Shown here one piece after another: positions 23,870 through 36,900 of a DNA stretch of 64,000 nucleotides. How positions within the stretch are numbered: the stretch's first letter is position 1; each line of letters opens with the position of its first letter. The DNA is from Typhlomys cinereus (Eukaryota; Chordata; Mammalia; Rodentia; Platacanthomyidae): the NCBI GenBank assembly GCA_023101885.1, contig JALPQD010000225.1:2294001-2358000 (forward strand). The letters are read 5' to 3'. Below the pieces are notes generated by a model. The model was given only the letters and a program-made list of their open reading frames with translations, ran no database searches and was not told the origin of the DNA. A program made the position numbers and the translations under genes.

Positions 23870-23889
23870 CTGAGAAAATCTCCTATTCT

Positions 23890-24015
23890 TTAGTATGCTT
23901 CAGTTTATTTTTCTGTTTGAAATGGGTATAAAATAAGCAGTTGAGAGACAGACATAAGTAAACTAATGTGCATGAGGTGATTTTTTATAATGCCCAGTGC
24001 ATGACAGATAACACC
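23890..24015 (+). repeat. Old MIR SINE, sense
   Basis: CTTCAGTTTATTTTTCTGTT, GAAATGGGTATAAAAT and a TGCCCAGTGCATGACA block follow the MIR 3' half order. It is highly diverged. Confidence 0.5.
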
Positions 24016-24449
24016 TAAATCTCCGTTACTGGTATCAGGAAAGTACTGAGCATGCTACCAATGGCTTACTGTGTGTCTAACAGTGGTCATCAACCTATGA
24101 GAAGAGATGTATTAAAACAGCACAAGAAAATGTCCAGGATCCCTAAACTAAGTCTGATTATCTCAGTTAAGAAATTGTCTTCCTGGAGTCTGAGGTTGTT
24201 AGACAGGTCCTGGAAGATGATCATAAGTGTCCACCCCACTGCCAAAAAGATGGGGCATCCTGGTCAAGGGATACCTCATGAGCCGGGGCACATCGGAAAC
24301 CAGCATGAATATTAGGCAGTTGCAGAGCAGAAGGGGCATTTGTTTAGGAAGCAATCTGCTTTCTGTTGTTGCACAGGGCAGCTGAGAACTAGACTGCATG
24401 TGAAAGCACCTCATGGTTAGTGCTAAGACTCATTCAGTTAGGATCATAA

Positions 24450-24600
24450 AGAATGTGTGACATCATGGTGTGTGATTATGAAGTTCAGTACTTGGGAGAC
24501 TGAGGCAGAAGACTCTAGAGTTCAAGACCAAGGAGGGCAATAGACTACACACTCATCTCAAAGCAGACAATTATCAAACAATACGAAAAAATAAACAAAC
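24450..24600 (+). mobile_element. Old B1-type SINE, sense
   Basis: ATCATGGTGTGTGATTATG, AGTACTTGGGAGACTGAGGC and AGAGTTCAAGACCAAGGAGG are the 7SL-derived B1 landmarks in order. They are followed by ACTCATCTCAAAGCAG and an A-rich tail to about 24600. Confidence 0.65.
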
Positions 24601-25764
24601 AGGACAGAATACACTTTTAGGCTGTTAGTCTCCCACAAAGGATGGGAACTCTATGTTCTCAAGCTCGTTTATAAGTACTAAGATTTGCACATGACACTCC
24701 TCACTTTGAATATGATTCTGCTGTCACAGGAGAGATTCCCATAAGTTCCCCCAGCTTCTGTTTTCTGCTGAATGCCTACCACACTTCTTGTTCTTTTCCA
24801 TGAAAAGTATTTTGAATGATGGCAGTAAAGCTCTTGCAAAGAGCCAGACGAGTTATTGCAATTACTTGCAGGTTACAGAGTGCTATTCCAGAAACCAGAG
24901 ATGTACAACAGAACATAGCAGAAAGAGCAACTGAGATTCCTGAATTTATCCACTCCACATGCTTACAATTCCTAGCAATACTTTGGAGGTAAGGTAGGTG
25001 TGCTTTCCTTTTCCTTAGATGTGAAACATCCCAAGGAACCTGACTTTCCATTTGGGAAGCCAGAGATCCAGCCTGGAGTTACTGACTGTTCTCAAGGATT
25101 CAGGACCCCAGGGAAAGCTGAGATCCACTGTCCTCTGAGCTCTGCACTTGCCTCTTTGTAATAGTGGAGGATCATCTGTTCAGGACTCAGCTGAACCAAG
25201 TGCTAGTCAGGGTATGTCAACCTGAAGCTGTCTTTGTCATTCCCCTCTTTCGATCGGTTTCCATCCCAAATTAGTTTTGACCATGCAGCTTTTAAGGGAA
25301 TGATCAAACCCTGCAAGAACCAAATTATTTCTGGTTGAGGGGCTTAGCTTGGTGGACAGATGCGGGCTTTGACATTGGCAGGAAACAGATATGCATTCAG
25401 CCTGCTTTCCTGGCCCTGCTTAAAGGTTTCTGCAGTTGTGGTCTTGTGAGAATTTCAGATTCATTATGATATCTTGAACCACAGTACTGTTTGGTGTGTT
25501 TTGTTGTTTTGCCCAGTTGAACTTGGTCACAAGGAGTTTCAAAGAAACAAACCTTGGCACAGGAGCAACTGATTCATTCACAAGAGTATTTTTCTTAGGA
25601 ATTTGTGTTCCTGTCTAAGGTGTTTGCTCTTCCTGCTTTCAGGAACTGATCTGAGTCTGAGGCTCTACCTCTTCCAAGGTCTATGTCACCTGGGTCCTAT
25701 GGACTTAAGGGTTTATTGTTACTGTAGTTCTGTCATCTGCTGTCCTGCCTAACTGCTATAAAGT
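24601..25764. other. Non-coding stretch, nothing recognised
   Basis: No open frame with coding character and no repeat family recognised. Confidence 0.5.

Positions 25765-25814
<50 letters not shown>
25765..25814. repeat. (AT)n microsatellite
   Basis: About 24 perfect AT units. Confidence 0.97.
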
Positions 25815-25816
<2 letters not shown>

Positions 25817-27841
25817 TTTGAGGTGGATACATATCATATATGACACGTGTACAGATAGTGGCAATATTGAATGTGCCAGGCACAGAGATGTGTCAAAGTT
25901 CAGATTTTCAGTGGTGTGATATAGTTAAAAATAGACTCTGGGAGGTGATTAAGTTTAGACGAGGTAATAAAAGTAGCCCTTATGATAAGATTGCTCTCCC
26001 ATAAAGAGATGACAACAAACTTGCTTCCTGTCCCACATGCACCAAGGAAAAGCCACACGATGACAGTGAGAAGAGAGCCACTTACCATTCAAGGAGAGCT
26101 CTTACCAGATACGGCCCTTGCTGCACTTTCCCTAGAAGCCTGAAAGAAAGTTCTACTGCTTAAGCCACCCTACCTGAACACTTTGTTACTGAGAACCCAG
26201 GTGACTATGGCAGAAAATTCCTACAGCTTAGCCTGTGAACAACTGCCTCTCCTTAATGAAAAAGTGCCTGTGTTTCTTTAACTGGTACATACCACATTCT
26301 CGTCCATAGCAGACCCTTAATAGCTACCTTCTGGATGAGTACGTGAACTTTGTTAAACAGAGTGAAAAATATTCCACTTGCAGAGTTTAGAAACAGTTGA
26401 TTCAACATGGAAGTCTTCCTGTAATCATGAAATGATAACTTGGGAAAAAGGTAAAAAGATTATTTTAGAGATGCACATTAACAGCCTCTGCTTTTCATAC
26501 TGGCTCACCCCATGGAGACATAATGATAGTAAAATAAATGCAGTCAGCGTGCTTCCCTATTTACCCAGCATGCAGACAAGTGACTGTTTCTAAGCACTTG
26601 TGATTTCATCAGTCTCCTCGAATTAACTCTTCGGGATAGGGAGATGCTCGGTTGGAATACCGACCTACCTCATTACCCTGAGATTAGGAAAAGAAAGTAC
26701 TACCTTTTCCAAAGATTCATAACTCCTCACTCTTGGTAGGGACTTTTGAGGCCCTTTTATTTAGAAATTACCAGTGGGCAGGCTGTCACGGAAGATAGTT
26801 ATTTTTGACAAAATGGTGGCTGCAGAGTTCTCTGGTGCGCTAAGGAATGCCTCCGACATTACCAGGAATTCTCTCCCTGGTGCTTGCTGCTTGTGAATGG
26901 AGAAGCAATTTCCCTCAGATGCTCTTAATCTTTCCCACATCAGGGTGCAGCTGAGTTTGGAACGTGGGTGTGGGCTTTGAAGAGCCTGACATGCTTAGGT
27001 AACAGTTGGCATTCCAGTTGTGCAATGAAGAAAATATATTGACAATATTAAATTATGGGCTGAATCTCATTTTTTGGTGGTGATTAAGGAAAAAAAAGTA
27101 ACAATCTTGTTTTGATTCCAGGGTATTTCTGTCAGGTTGGGAGGCAGAGAAACGGGTCCCAGCATGTACTTCTTTTTCCACCATCCTGTGTCATTACCAG
27201 GTGTCATCGGTAGTGAGACACTTTCCTTAAATGGCAAACTTCCACATTTCAGTGGTTTCCTTAGCTTCAGGTAGATGATTTTGAATTTGATTTGGCTTGA
27301 TTTAGTTCCCTCATTCCCTATTTCAAAAGACCATGCTGAGGAAGAATTAGGATTCACATGTGAACTGTGTAACTCGTAAATAGGTATCACTTGAATTCAA
27401 TGCCAGCTTCCTCCTATGTGCCAATGCAGATCATGTGTAGATGGGCAACACCACAAGCATCACAGGCACCTTCTGCCACTCATGGTCAGCCACTTCTGGG
27501 GTCAGGAGGGATCAACTATCATGATTTTAAAGGCATTGTGATTCAGGAACAAACACTTTATATGACAAAGACAATTGTGATTTTTACTGGCAATGTCCAG
27601 GGAAGAGACAATGGTGATGTAAGTATATTTAAAGCAAAAGGGTGTGTCCTATTCCAGAAGAAGTCAGTGAAAAATATTGGGGAAAAAAAACTGTGGGCTC
27701 TGCCCTGTAGTTATCATCACGCTGGCTCCCAGTTAAAGGTATTGATCTTCTCAATGTCATGAGGAGTGGCGGTCAGTACTGTTTCCATGGATGGCAGAAC
27801 GGTACACAGATTCTAAAATAGTGACATTGCTGTATAATTTT
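25815..27841. other. Non-coding stretch, no repeat recognised
   Basis: Largely unique-looking. Frames at 26378-26593 and 27391-27762 (123 residues) show no domain I recognise. A MIR-like fragment may lie near 26280-26335 (CTTAATAGCTACCTTCTGGA), too weak to call. Confidence 0.45.
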
Positions 27842-27844
27842 TGT

Positions 27845-27882
27845 ATAAATAAATAAATAAATAAATAAACATATATATATCA
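27845..27882. repeat. (AAAT)n then (AT)n microsatellite
   Basis: About six AAAT units followed by a short AT run. Confidence 0.9.
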
Positions 27883-27968
27883 TGATTCAAATCAGGAATT
27901 TGATTAGCTTTCACATTATTGGTTCTTTCGGAAAGAAATTGTTTCAAAATGGGGTCGGGTTATTGTCA

Positions 27969-28400
27969 TAGATACACATGTCAACTTGACAGTTGAGGCT
28001 TTGAGCTCTTGGCACATTTGTAGAGAATTAGTAGATGAATTAAGCCCAGAGCAAACCTGCAGGAGATTGTCTAGAGAATGGGGGAAAGCCCAGCCTCTGG
28101 TGGTTGGAACTAGTCCCCAGGCAGGTAAATAAAATGAGGGAACTGTTTGAGAAGAGTTGGCATCCTTGTGTATACTTGGCCAGACATTCTGGTTTGGGAA
28201 GTAAGGATTGTCCCTCTCTCAGCTGTTATGTGGAGATGGTGCAGCCAATTCCCTTGGCCCTGATATTGGTGTGAGCTCTCCTGCAAAGCTAGACTAAGAA
28301 TGTAACCAGTCTATCGTAAGAGAATAAGCTCCTTGTTCTTTTAAGCTGTTTGATGGTGATTTTTATTAGCACCCATGCAGGTGAATTGCTACAGTTATAT
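27969..28400 (+). mobile_element. MaLR/MLT1-like solo LTR, sense
   Basis: The start (ACATGTCAACTTGACAGTTG), the GAATGGGGGAAAGCCC region, the late GTGAGCTCTCC...TAAGAATGTAACCAG and the AATAAGC poly(A)-like signal near 28323 follow the order of mammalian apparent LTR retrotransposons. It is diverged, has lost any internal part, and is older than the SINEs with intact target-site duplications. Confidence 0.6.
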
Positions 28401-28454
28401 TTGACAACTAGTGGTAGAATGTGAATATCCTCATCAAAATTGTTTGGCTTCATA

Positions 28455-28530
28455 TGTGGTACTAAGAATTTTACCCTGGAACTTAAAACATGCTAGGAAA
28501 TTACTCCATTGAGTTATATCTAGCCATTAA
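28455..28530 (-). mobile_element. ID/B4-like SINE fragment, antisense
   Basis: GTGGTACTAAGAATTTTACC, ACATGCTAGGAAATTACTCC and ATTGAGTTATATCTAGCC match the antisense of the tRNA-Ala-related ID head (ends in ctgagctatatccccagcc). It is only the head portion. Confidence 0.55.
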
Positions 28531-28869
28531 TGTTTATTCTTCATGTTGTTTTGGAGTGGATCTAGTGTTGGGACTTATGCTCTTAAAAGCAGAGGTGACC
28601 AAGGCATCAGTTACCAGACTAGGACCTGAAAATCCTTGTTAGGTATTCTGCCCTGAGGGGCTGGTCCATTTGTCCAAGCTGTCCACTGAAAGTGGAGCTT
28701 GGTGGGACAAGATGCTACTAGGTATGCTTTTCGAAAGGGGGGTATCCCATTCTAGAGCTCGCTGGTCCCTGGAATGACTGCATAGAGGGGACGCTCAAGC
28801 CCTCCCAGCATAATGTTCTAGTATATCTCAGCATACTTCCTAACAACCCTCAATAACCACATCCTTCTT

Positions 28870-28995
28870 TCTGTGTTTGATTTCGAGCAGAATCTCTCTG
28901 TGCAGCCTAGCCTGGCCTCAAATTCATGATCTTCCTGCTTTAGCCTCCTGAGTGCTAGACTTGAAAGTATGTGCCACTGCACCTGACTTTCAATG
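28870..28995 (-). mobile_element. B1 SINE, antisense
   Basis: AATCTCTCTGTGCAGCCTAG, CCTGGCCTCAAATTCATGAT, CCTGCTTTAGCCTCCTGAGT and GTGCCACTGCACCTGAC are the reverse complement of B1 landmarks in order. Confidence 0.75.
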
Positions 28996-28999
28996 GAAA

Positions 29000-30129
29000 C
29001 ATTCTGTATAGCTTTGAATAGTGCTGTTCAAGTCATACCACAGAAATTAGGTGCTAGCTGATTGTATAATTAAAAAAATTCTAGCAACTATATCAAGTCT
29101 GTAAAAAGGAAAAGGTAAAATTAATTTCAGGAATTATGCTTACGTCAGTACATTAGAAACTATTTAAACATATAACCAAATTATAACTTAATTTTGTTTA
29201 TATAAAGACTCTGAGACCTACTGTGCTTATTTTCCTTACACTATATTTGGTACATATTAGATACCAAATTTTCATCAGAACTACTCAGCTGCTAATTAGA
29301 TTTCTTAAAATTTTCAGTTTAGTGTTTTCTGTACTCAAGTGAGTCCCAACATATTTAAATATTTCCAATAATACAGCTACATATTTCAAATTTAAATTAA
29401 TCACAATTATATTACATTTATCTCCATATTCACACTGCCACTTTCAAAGTGCTCTGTATCCTGGTACGGCAAATGTATTATCAATAGTTTTAAGCTACAC
29501 ACGGGGCCATTGGAGAGGTCTACAGTAACAGGGAAAGTGTTCAGCTTCCTGGATTCAGGACATGCTTGTCTTTGGTTGGTTGTCCCCCGTGTTTTCCCCA
29601 AGCCTTCCCATTACCAGGTCTCTAGAATGCTTCTATGACCACCCCCTCCCCAAGATCATTACTCATGAGTTCTCCTTCCTTGCCTTCTAGATACTTAGTG
29701 TGTCACAGGCAGAATGTTCAGTGATCAATTTAGGTGTCAGCATAAGGACAAAAAGGTAATGCTCCCATCCCAAGTTGTGATGAGGCAGTTAAACCCAAGG
29801 GGTATATTTCCTTGCTTTGAGTCACACTGGACACTCATGTGGTCAAGCACCTTGATTCTAACTCTGGAGATCTGTGTTGGGCCCAGAAACTTTCACTATG
29901 ATGGTCTTCATTGCTCTCCCAACCTAACCCTTAAATGATGTAGAATTAAGAACTCTGTGGAAGCAACTTCTTATCAGCTCTTTTGCCAGAGTTCTTAAGA
30001 TATTTTCTGAAGACCCTCTCCATGAAGACACTTTGTATTTCTTAAACAGGTATTCTGGACTCAGTCCCAAATGTGGTAGGTCATAATACCTGAAAGCATT
30101 GCATTTTGAACAAATTCTCTGAGTTTTTT
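29000..30129. other. AT-rich non-coding stretch
   Basis: 29060-29410 is very AT-rich with many TTTAAA-type motifs. The rest is mixed. No gene or repeat family recognised. Confidence 0.45.
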
Positions 30130-30426
30130 TTAATGGGTGTGGAGATGCATTTGTACACGTGTGGAGGTGTGTGGAGGTGCATGTGCATGTAGAAGAGGAC
30201 AGGTACTGTGTGTGCCTGTGGATACTCAAGGGCGACTTCAGGAGTCACCCTGGATTGCTCTATATCCTTATTACTTTGCTCTGGGATTTCCCATGTTCTT
30301 CCTTCCATGGCAGGAAATGCAGGCCACTGCCATTTTGACCTGGCATTTTTATGTGGAATCCAGGATCCAAACTTGGGTCCTTTTGTTTGCAAGGCAAAAG
30401 CTTAACTGCTGAGCCATCTTTCCAGA
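30130..30426 (-). mobile_element. CA-tailed tRNA-head SINE, degraded tail
   Basis: The right end AACTGCTGAGCCATCTTTCC is the antisense tRNA-like head. TCCAAACTTGGGTCCTTTTG is the B-box region and TTCCATGGCAGGAAATGCAG lies in the body. The left end is a decayed GT-rich tail (GTGTGGAGGTGTGTGGAGG). The body layout is shared with the copy at 12708. No clear target-site duplication, so probably older. Frames at 30137-30412 are SINE. Confidence 0.7.
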
Positions 30427-32185
30427 TACCTCTTTGACTATCATCTCCAAATGAGTTGTGAGATGATGAAAGGTTTCAAAAGGGTTGCAGGAGCTCACGA
30501 TTACAGTACGATTCAGTGTTTTGCCAGACTGGAATTCAGGAAAGAATACTCGGAAATCTAAGATGAATTAGGGTGTGAACAGGGAAGCAGAACCCTGTGA
30601 ATGACCCGGATAATGTGTTTGACATTGAGTCACACACGTCACAGGTTTTGCATGGCACAGATGGAAGGCAGAGTCAAGTCACTGACCAGGGCCGCCAAGG
30701 GCCCATGATGTGGCAGGTAATAGACCTGAGGTTGCCTTAGGTCGCTTGGCTCATAGAGGGAAACGTTAGGCAGACCTGAGTAGAAGCCAAAGTAATCTGG
30801 AATCTGTGAGTATGAGTTGGGATCTGCACTCTAACAGAATAGGTAGTGAAAAGAAACCAGACCTGGAGGTCCACACACTGACTCAGAAACTGAGACCGCA
30901 CACACACACAGAGCTGGCAAAGGTAGACATCCACCTGTGGACCCTGGACCCTCTACTGATGAGCCAATCACAGAGTGGTGGCAGCAGTTGTTTCCTGTAC
31001 AGTTCCTTACCAGTGCAATGCTTCCAAATACCAAGCAAACTTTGTGCACCTGGAATGAAGTTCTGAGAAAAGTGGTCATGAACCTAGATCAACACATGGC
31101 ACAGTCACCCACCCTCTCACACTGTCAGGTCAGTAGCAGAGGCACTACAGTTAGCTCAGGACCCTGCAGTTTTCTTAAGGTCCTGAGCTGGGTGTGGCAG
31201 AAGGCAGCATGAAGCGAGTTGATGAGAGGAGTGAAGTGGTAAACCCAGGGTTGGTTCCTGCATTCCGTGACGCCAAGGCCCCGAGAGCTTCTCTGCCCAC
31301 CACCTTCTGCATATCACCGGGTTAAAATGGAGGGGTTACTGCACTGAGTGTTCTTTTAAAAAAAAAATCATCCTGCCACCCATGTCAGAAGTGGTCCCTT
31401 CATTTTTTTTTTTAAATATCAGAAAACTTACAGATCCTCAACATTTACAGAGTATCCCAGAGTTTTTGTTTTCTATGAGTTATACATACTAAACATGACA
31501 AAACTACTGAATTTTTAAAAGTTACTAATATGTTAAAAATGACAGTAAACACATACAAAATACTCCTATTGAAACAAAGAAGCCAAATAAATGCTGTGAG
31601 AAAGTGGGCATATCTGTACTACATTTTCTTCTCTTTTCACATGCCGGGGTACCAGAAAATGGCCAGTTAACTGGACTTTTACATTGCTATGACATTTAAT
31701 GTTGTCATGTCCATGTCATGAAGTGTCAGTGCCCTCCACTGTACACTTATGAGAGAAGAGGAACAGAAAAATGAAGGCATGCACCATGACATATTTGCAG
31801 GGAAGGAAATGGATTCACAGGGCAAGGAAACAAAAGTTCAGGAACTTGTAGCTTACAGGATGTGGACTAAGGGAGAGAGATGAGTCCCCGAGAATGTACT
31901 GGACAATAACCAGGTGTGTCAACCCACAGGGGTGGCATGAGCTAGAAAACAGGGGGAAGTTCAAAATCAGAACTGTGCCTGACTTTACTGCATGTTCACA
32001 CACAGGCTGCTATTGAGATAAGCAGAATTACTCAGAGAGTTCAAGTTGCCTTAGGATCATGGTACACAGACAAGGGGACATAGAAAACCAGGGCATCTGC
32101 AAAAGGCCTTTCTTCTTTGGGCTTGGCATCTGCTATGTGATTTTAAGAGTATGTGGAAAGGATTTGGCAACCCAGAATGGTTATT
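30427..32185. other. Non-coding stretch, nothing recognised
   Basis: Contains an A-run near 31358-31367 and a T-run near 31402-31412. Short frames only. Confidence 0.5.
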
Positions 32186-32189
32186 CATT

Positions 32190-32315
32190 ATACATATCTG
32201 TGTGTATGTACATATATGTGCATATTTATGTGTGTGTACTTTTGCATATATTTTCACACATACATACACATGCATGTCGTGTATATAGATATAGGTATGA
32301 TGTGCAAGCTTATGC
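32190..32315. repeat. Low-complexity TATG/CATA-rich tract
   Basis: Alternating purine-pyrimidine words (ATGTACATATATGTGCATAT and similar) give opposed low-information frames on both strands. Confidence 0.7.
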
Positions 32316-32404
32316 TTGTATGTGGAATACCTAATGAGTGGTTTATCTTTGAATGACATCATCATTCGACTTCCGCATGGAGTGCAAGGTGAACTGGTCC
32401 AAGC

Positions 32405-32465
32405 ATTTGGAGTCATCTACTAGCTGTATGATCTTGGACAATACTTGTGTAGTCTCTTAGTCTTA
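32405..32465 (+). repeat. Possible MIR fragment
   Basis: CTACTAGCTGTATGATCTTG GACAA resembles the MIR block around 'actagctgtgtgaccttgggcaa'. It is short and uncertain. Confidence 0.35.
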
Positions 32466-32714
32466 GGCTTCTGGGAGGTATAGAAGGTGGAAAATGTCAG
32501 GAATCCTATGACAGGTCCCAGAATATAATCTGGTGGACACAGAAATTCATCTCTGTCAGTTTGTCTGAGTAGTATCTTCTTGAGACCCTTTCCAGTCTTG
32601 GTATTGAATGACTTAAAAATGAATGGTGAAGCCGTCAATCTGACTGTAGGCAGCAGCCATGTGTCTTGTGAGTTGTGGCCTGACAACTTGGCACCATCTT
32701 TTGTTCATAATTCT

Positions 32715-32800
32715 GAGGCCTTTTAAAAAGTACTAGAGATTGAACCTAGAGTCTCGTGCATGATAGGGTGAAAGTCTTTCTTGTCAGCTAAGTCTTCATA
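32715..32800 (-). mobile_element. ID/B4-like SINE fragment, antisense
   Basis: GTACTAGAGATTGAACCTAG then AGTCTCGTGCATGATAGG is the antisense of the ID-type head. The distal part is degraded. Confidence 0.5.
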
Positions 32801-33725
32801 GGCACAGACTCGCACTTGCTCACTTACCCTGGGAAATATAACCACACTCTGTTCAGTGGATTGCCTCACGTACCACTGTACTATGAAAAGGGGTTTCAGA
32901 GGGGTATTTGTGTGCATATATGTCGGTAAATTCATAGTCTTTAGAAAAATATAGTAAATATGGCAAATCATTCACATTAATCTTACTTTATGGTAATAGT
33001 TTGAAAAATATAGACTTAGGGAAAGAACATATGTTCAACAGGTAGAATGTGTTGTAGTAAATACCTTAATGACTGTGTACAGAGACTGACACCTGGGAAG
33101 CACTTATTTAATCATGGCAGTGAGATTTTGCTCTAACAAGTTCAGAAGAGTCTGCCTTATCTGAGACACTTGACACTTGTCAGGAACATGTACCACCACC
33201 TCCATTGGTTTGATAAAACTTATTCTACAAAGTCCCATTGGGAACCCAAGTTATATCACATTTACTTTTGATTGGTTGTGTTTGGTACTTAGAATGTTAC
33301 ACTTTAACTTAGATAGAATTAAAGAAAACAAGCAGGCAAATTAAAATGAAGATTCATTATGCAAAACTACTAGCCCTGGACTCTGTAGAAATGTCAGTGC
33401 CATAAGATATGGAAAAAGTCAGAGCTGGGAACTATTTTAAATCAAAGGAAACAAAAGAGGCCTGGCAAATAAATCAATGTGTGACCCTTGATTAGATCTA
33501 GATAAAAATAGCATGCTATAAAGCACATTAAGGAACACTCATGAAACTTGAGAAATGAAGGACCTATTAGAAAATAAAAGTTACAAGTTTTAGATTTTCT
33601 GAATGTTGACAGTTGTTTTATAGATAATATTCTAGGTCTTTGGAAATTCATTCTTAAGTACTGATGGATGAAGTATATCAGTGTCTCAAACTAATATTCT
33701 AATAGTTTAGCTAAAATATACAGAA
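32801..33725. other. AT-rich non-coding stretch
   Basis: No gene, promoter or repeat family recognised. Confidence 0.5.
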
Positions 33726-33734
33726 TACTACTAA

Positions 33735-33960
33735 TTTTTACACATATCATTCACAAATGTATGTGCATGCAAATAGCACACATGTGCGTGCATGCACATA
33801 TATGCAAAACTAGATTCACAGACGCGTACATACCTATAGATGTAGATAGTCAAAAATAAATACATTAAGAATATAGGGTGCACAGTTGCATTCATGCAAA
33901 CATATGTACACAGAAACATGTATGTATATGTCATGTATACAGACGCATATATTCTCATGT
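33735..33960. repeat. Low-complexity CATGTA-rich tract
   Basis: Dense in ATGTGCATGC, GCACACATGTGCGTGCATGC and CATATATGC-like words with alternating purine-pyrimidine character. The Tyr/Met/Cys-rich frames here follow from it. Confidence 0.65.
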
Positions 33961-36900
33961 ACTTGGGGACAGACAGCAATCTTACAAAATGTGAACAGCC
34001 AATTCAGAACACTCATTTTGATATTGATAACAGTTTTTTTACAGACTTAATCTTGAGACATTTTAAAAAGCCAGTAAAAATATTCAGTTAGGAAAAATGT
34101 TGAGTTAGGAAAATCTCAGAGATAAATCCAAAAATCTGAAAATATTATGCAGACCAAGAAACAGGTGTTGAAGAGACACAGATTTTTTTCAAGTGTTTCC
34201 CAAGGAAGCTGTCTCCATTGACCACAGTCCTTCCATGACTTGGTAGTTGTGGAAGCAATTAGTCATCAAAGTGGCCCACATTTCTGAAGACAGTTGATGA
34301 CTGCCTGCCCTGGGCTTGGTACGGGTTCTGCTTTTATGGTCAATGACATTACTACTCTCACTGGGGACTCTGATGTGGTCTCTGTGCATTTTTGAGTTTG
34401 CTATTACTTCAACAAGTATTTACAAGTATGCTACTGGTCTTGTCCTTCGGAGTTGGTAATAAGATGGTCTAGATTTTATTTCTCATAGAGATTTTATTTT
34501 GGAGTATGAGGGAGAATAGCCCCTATGTCATCCAACACTTGTTCCTCAGAGTGAAGGACCTCTCATCTTTAGACACTTGTTCCTAACTCCCTGAACCACC
34601 TCCCTTCTCATACTGACATATAGACACGAGACCATTAGATCCCCTAGAAATGCTGCAGGAAGCCTTCCAACCAACAATCCTCAATGCTGCCACCGTGACG
34701 CCCCTCTGAATTGTTATTCGTTTTTGCTAATTCAATATGATAGCTTTCCAAAGCAATTTCAGTTCATGTCCAAGTAGCATGAGAGAAAACATTCAAACTT
34801 GTTCAGAGCAGGTGGCAGGGGATGGGGCGGAGAACTGGTACTTTATCATCCTTGTAATGCTGCCCAAGATCCATTTGGAGTCATTTCCTTGAGGCATTAA
34901 ACATGTTTAAATTTTTTCCTTCAGTCACCTTTCTACTTTCCTCCAGTAATTAGATTCTATCTGTTGTGCTTGAGTTTGCCCCAGACAGTAGAACCAGTCA
35001 GCTGACGCTTGAGCAGTAAGCCCTCAAAGACAGGAAAAAGCAATATCTCTTAGTATTTAGGAGTCCAGCTTTAAAACTCCAACATTGCCCTATATGAAAA
35101 TCGCTGAAGATGCAGTCAGTATAGGATTTACTGTGTCACTCTACTTTCATGTCCCTTGATTCCACTTAGATGAGCACTGGCTGGCTCCAGATGTCAGAGA
35201 ACGGGCCAGGCAGCACGGTGTGGTATAAAATAGACAGGACTGTGGTAATAAGCCTGGCTCAAGGCATGGCTTACATGGCTCACAGCTCCTGAACAGATAG
35301 GAGCTGACATGGTTCTTTGTCTTTGCCTTTGGGCATGTCTTCTACTGTCCTTCCTTCTGCCTCAGTCATGTTGTTGTGCTGCCCATATGCAGAGTGCTCT
35401 AGGCATCTCTGTGCTGCAGAGATACTGACTTTGTTTCCTCCCGGTTTTCATATCCCTGGCCTAGGCACCATCATATAACTCACTGCTCGTGGTCCATCTG
35501 GCTTGCAGCTCACTGCTCGTGGCTCTCAGCTCAGGTGTCACCGTCAAGAGCAGCTGCCCCCAGTCCTGTCATTCTTCAATCTGATGGGTTTTATTTTTTT
35601 CACAGTATCTCTTATCTCTTTGAGGATTTACCTGCGCTCCCTGTTTGCTATTGTTTCTCCTCAACCCTGAGCATATGGGAGCATAGATGCTGAACCCTGG
35701 AAATTCACCTTTGTATAATAGCACCTGCATAGTTTCTTCGTGAATATTTGCTGGACAGAATTTACTCGGAAATCTGTGAGAACTGAAAGAGGCATACACA
35801 TGCATTTGTGGAATTACATAACACAATTGTTCTGTGAGAGCCTTGGAAATTATAAAACTATGGAAATAACATTTATTAAATCTGTGCCGCCTTACTCAGG
35901 AAAAGCCTCATTCCACACTAAAGCTCAAGTATCTTCTTTTGATTTCTCCATAATGTGAGTGGCTGTAGACACCTGGCTCATGGCTAAATCCTTCATGCAG
36001 GTCATTAGTAGGAGTTTCAGATGAAACTTGTCAGAGATCTGAAGCAAGAAGAAAAATCCTTTCTAGCCAGGAACTTGCTACTCATTCAAAAGTTCAAAGA
36101 TATTAGCTTCAGCCTCACAGAGCATTCCACATTTAAACTGTCCATCACCAAACACAGGCTTTATTCACATTTGTAGGCATATGCAACTTTCCTGCACTAG
36201 ACTGATCTCAAGCAAATGGCTTGATGTCGATGATCTGGTGAGCAGAGTGGAGAGGCCAGCACCCTAAGCTCCATGGGTTTGGTTTATTGTTTCCAGACAA
36301 TAGTGCTGTGATGATGGACAGGCTGAAGGGGAGCACCTTACCTGGGGATGGCACATGCAATTTTCTTCATCTACTTACCTTTGTGAAAAATTTTCAGTCT
36401 TTACTATTTATAACTCCTTCACACTTCAATCAACATGTAGCATGGTGGCTTTGAAAGAGGCTTGATTTAAATTGTGGAGTAAAAGGAAGGGGACTTCAGA
36501 AATCTCAATCCATTATTCATGATGTTTAGAAAGATACATTTCTTTTTTTTAGAAGTGTTAAAATCATCCTGAGAGAGGCCGAATCAGGCAGCTAGGCATT
36601 GACCTCATAGTGGAAACCCTTCCTTCCCTGCCACTCCGTGGATAAGGTATGGAAGGGTGCTGCGCCCACCCTGTCCTCATTTTTTTACAATAAATGAAAA
36701 TAGGTAACTTCTGTTTCAGTGGTAATGAACATCTCCAGCTTAAAAAAATGAAAGCAAATATTGAATCTGGCTTAAAAATTACATTATTTTGAGCTCTTAA
36801 ACTGGGTGTTATCCCCATTTCCTGAAGCTGTAAGTTTCTTCAACTGTATATTTCCTCCTCTCCCCTCCCCAGGGAATGATCTGCCTAGGATGTGAGGCGT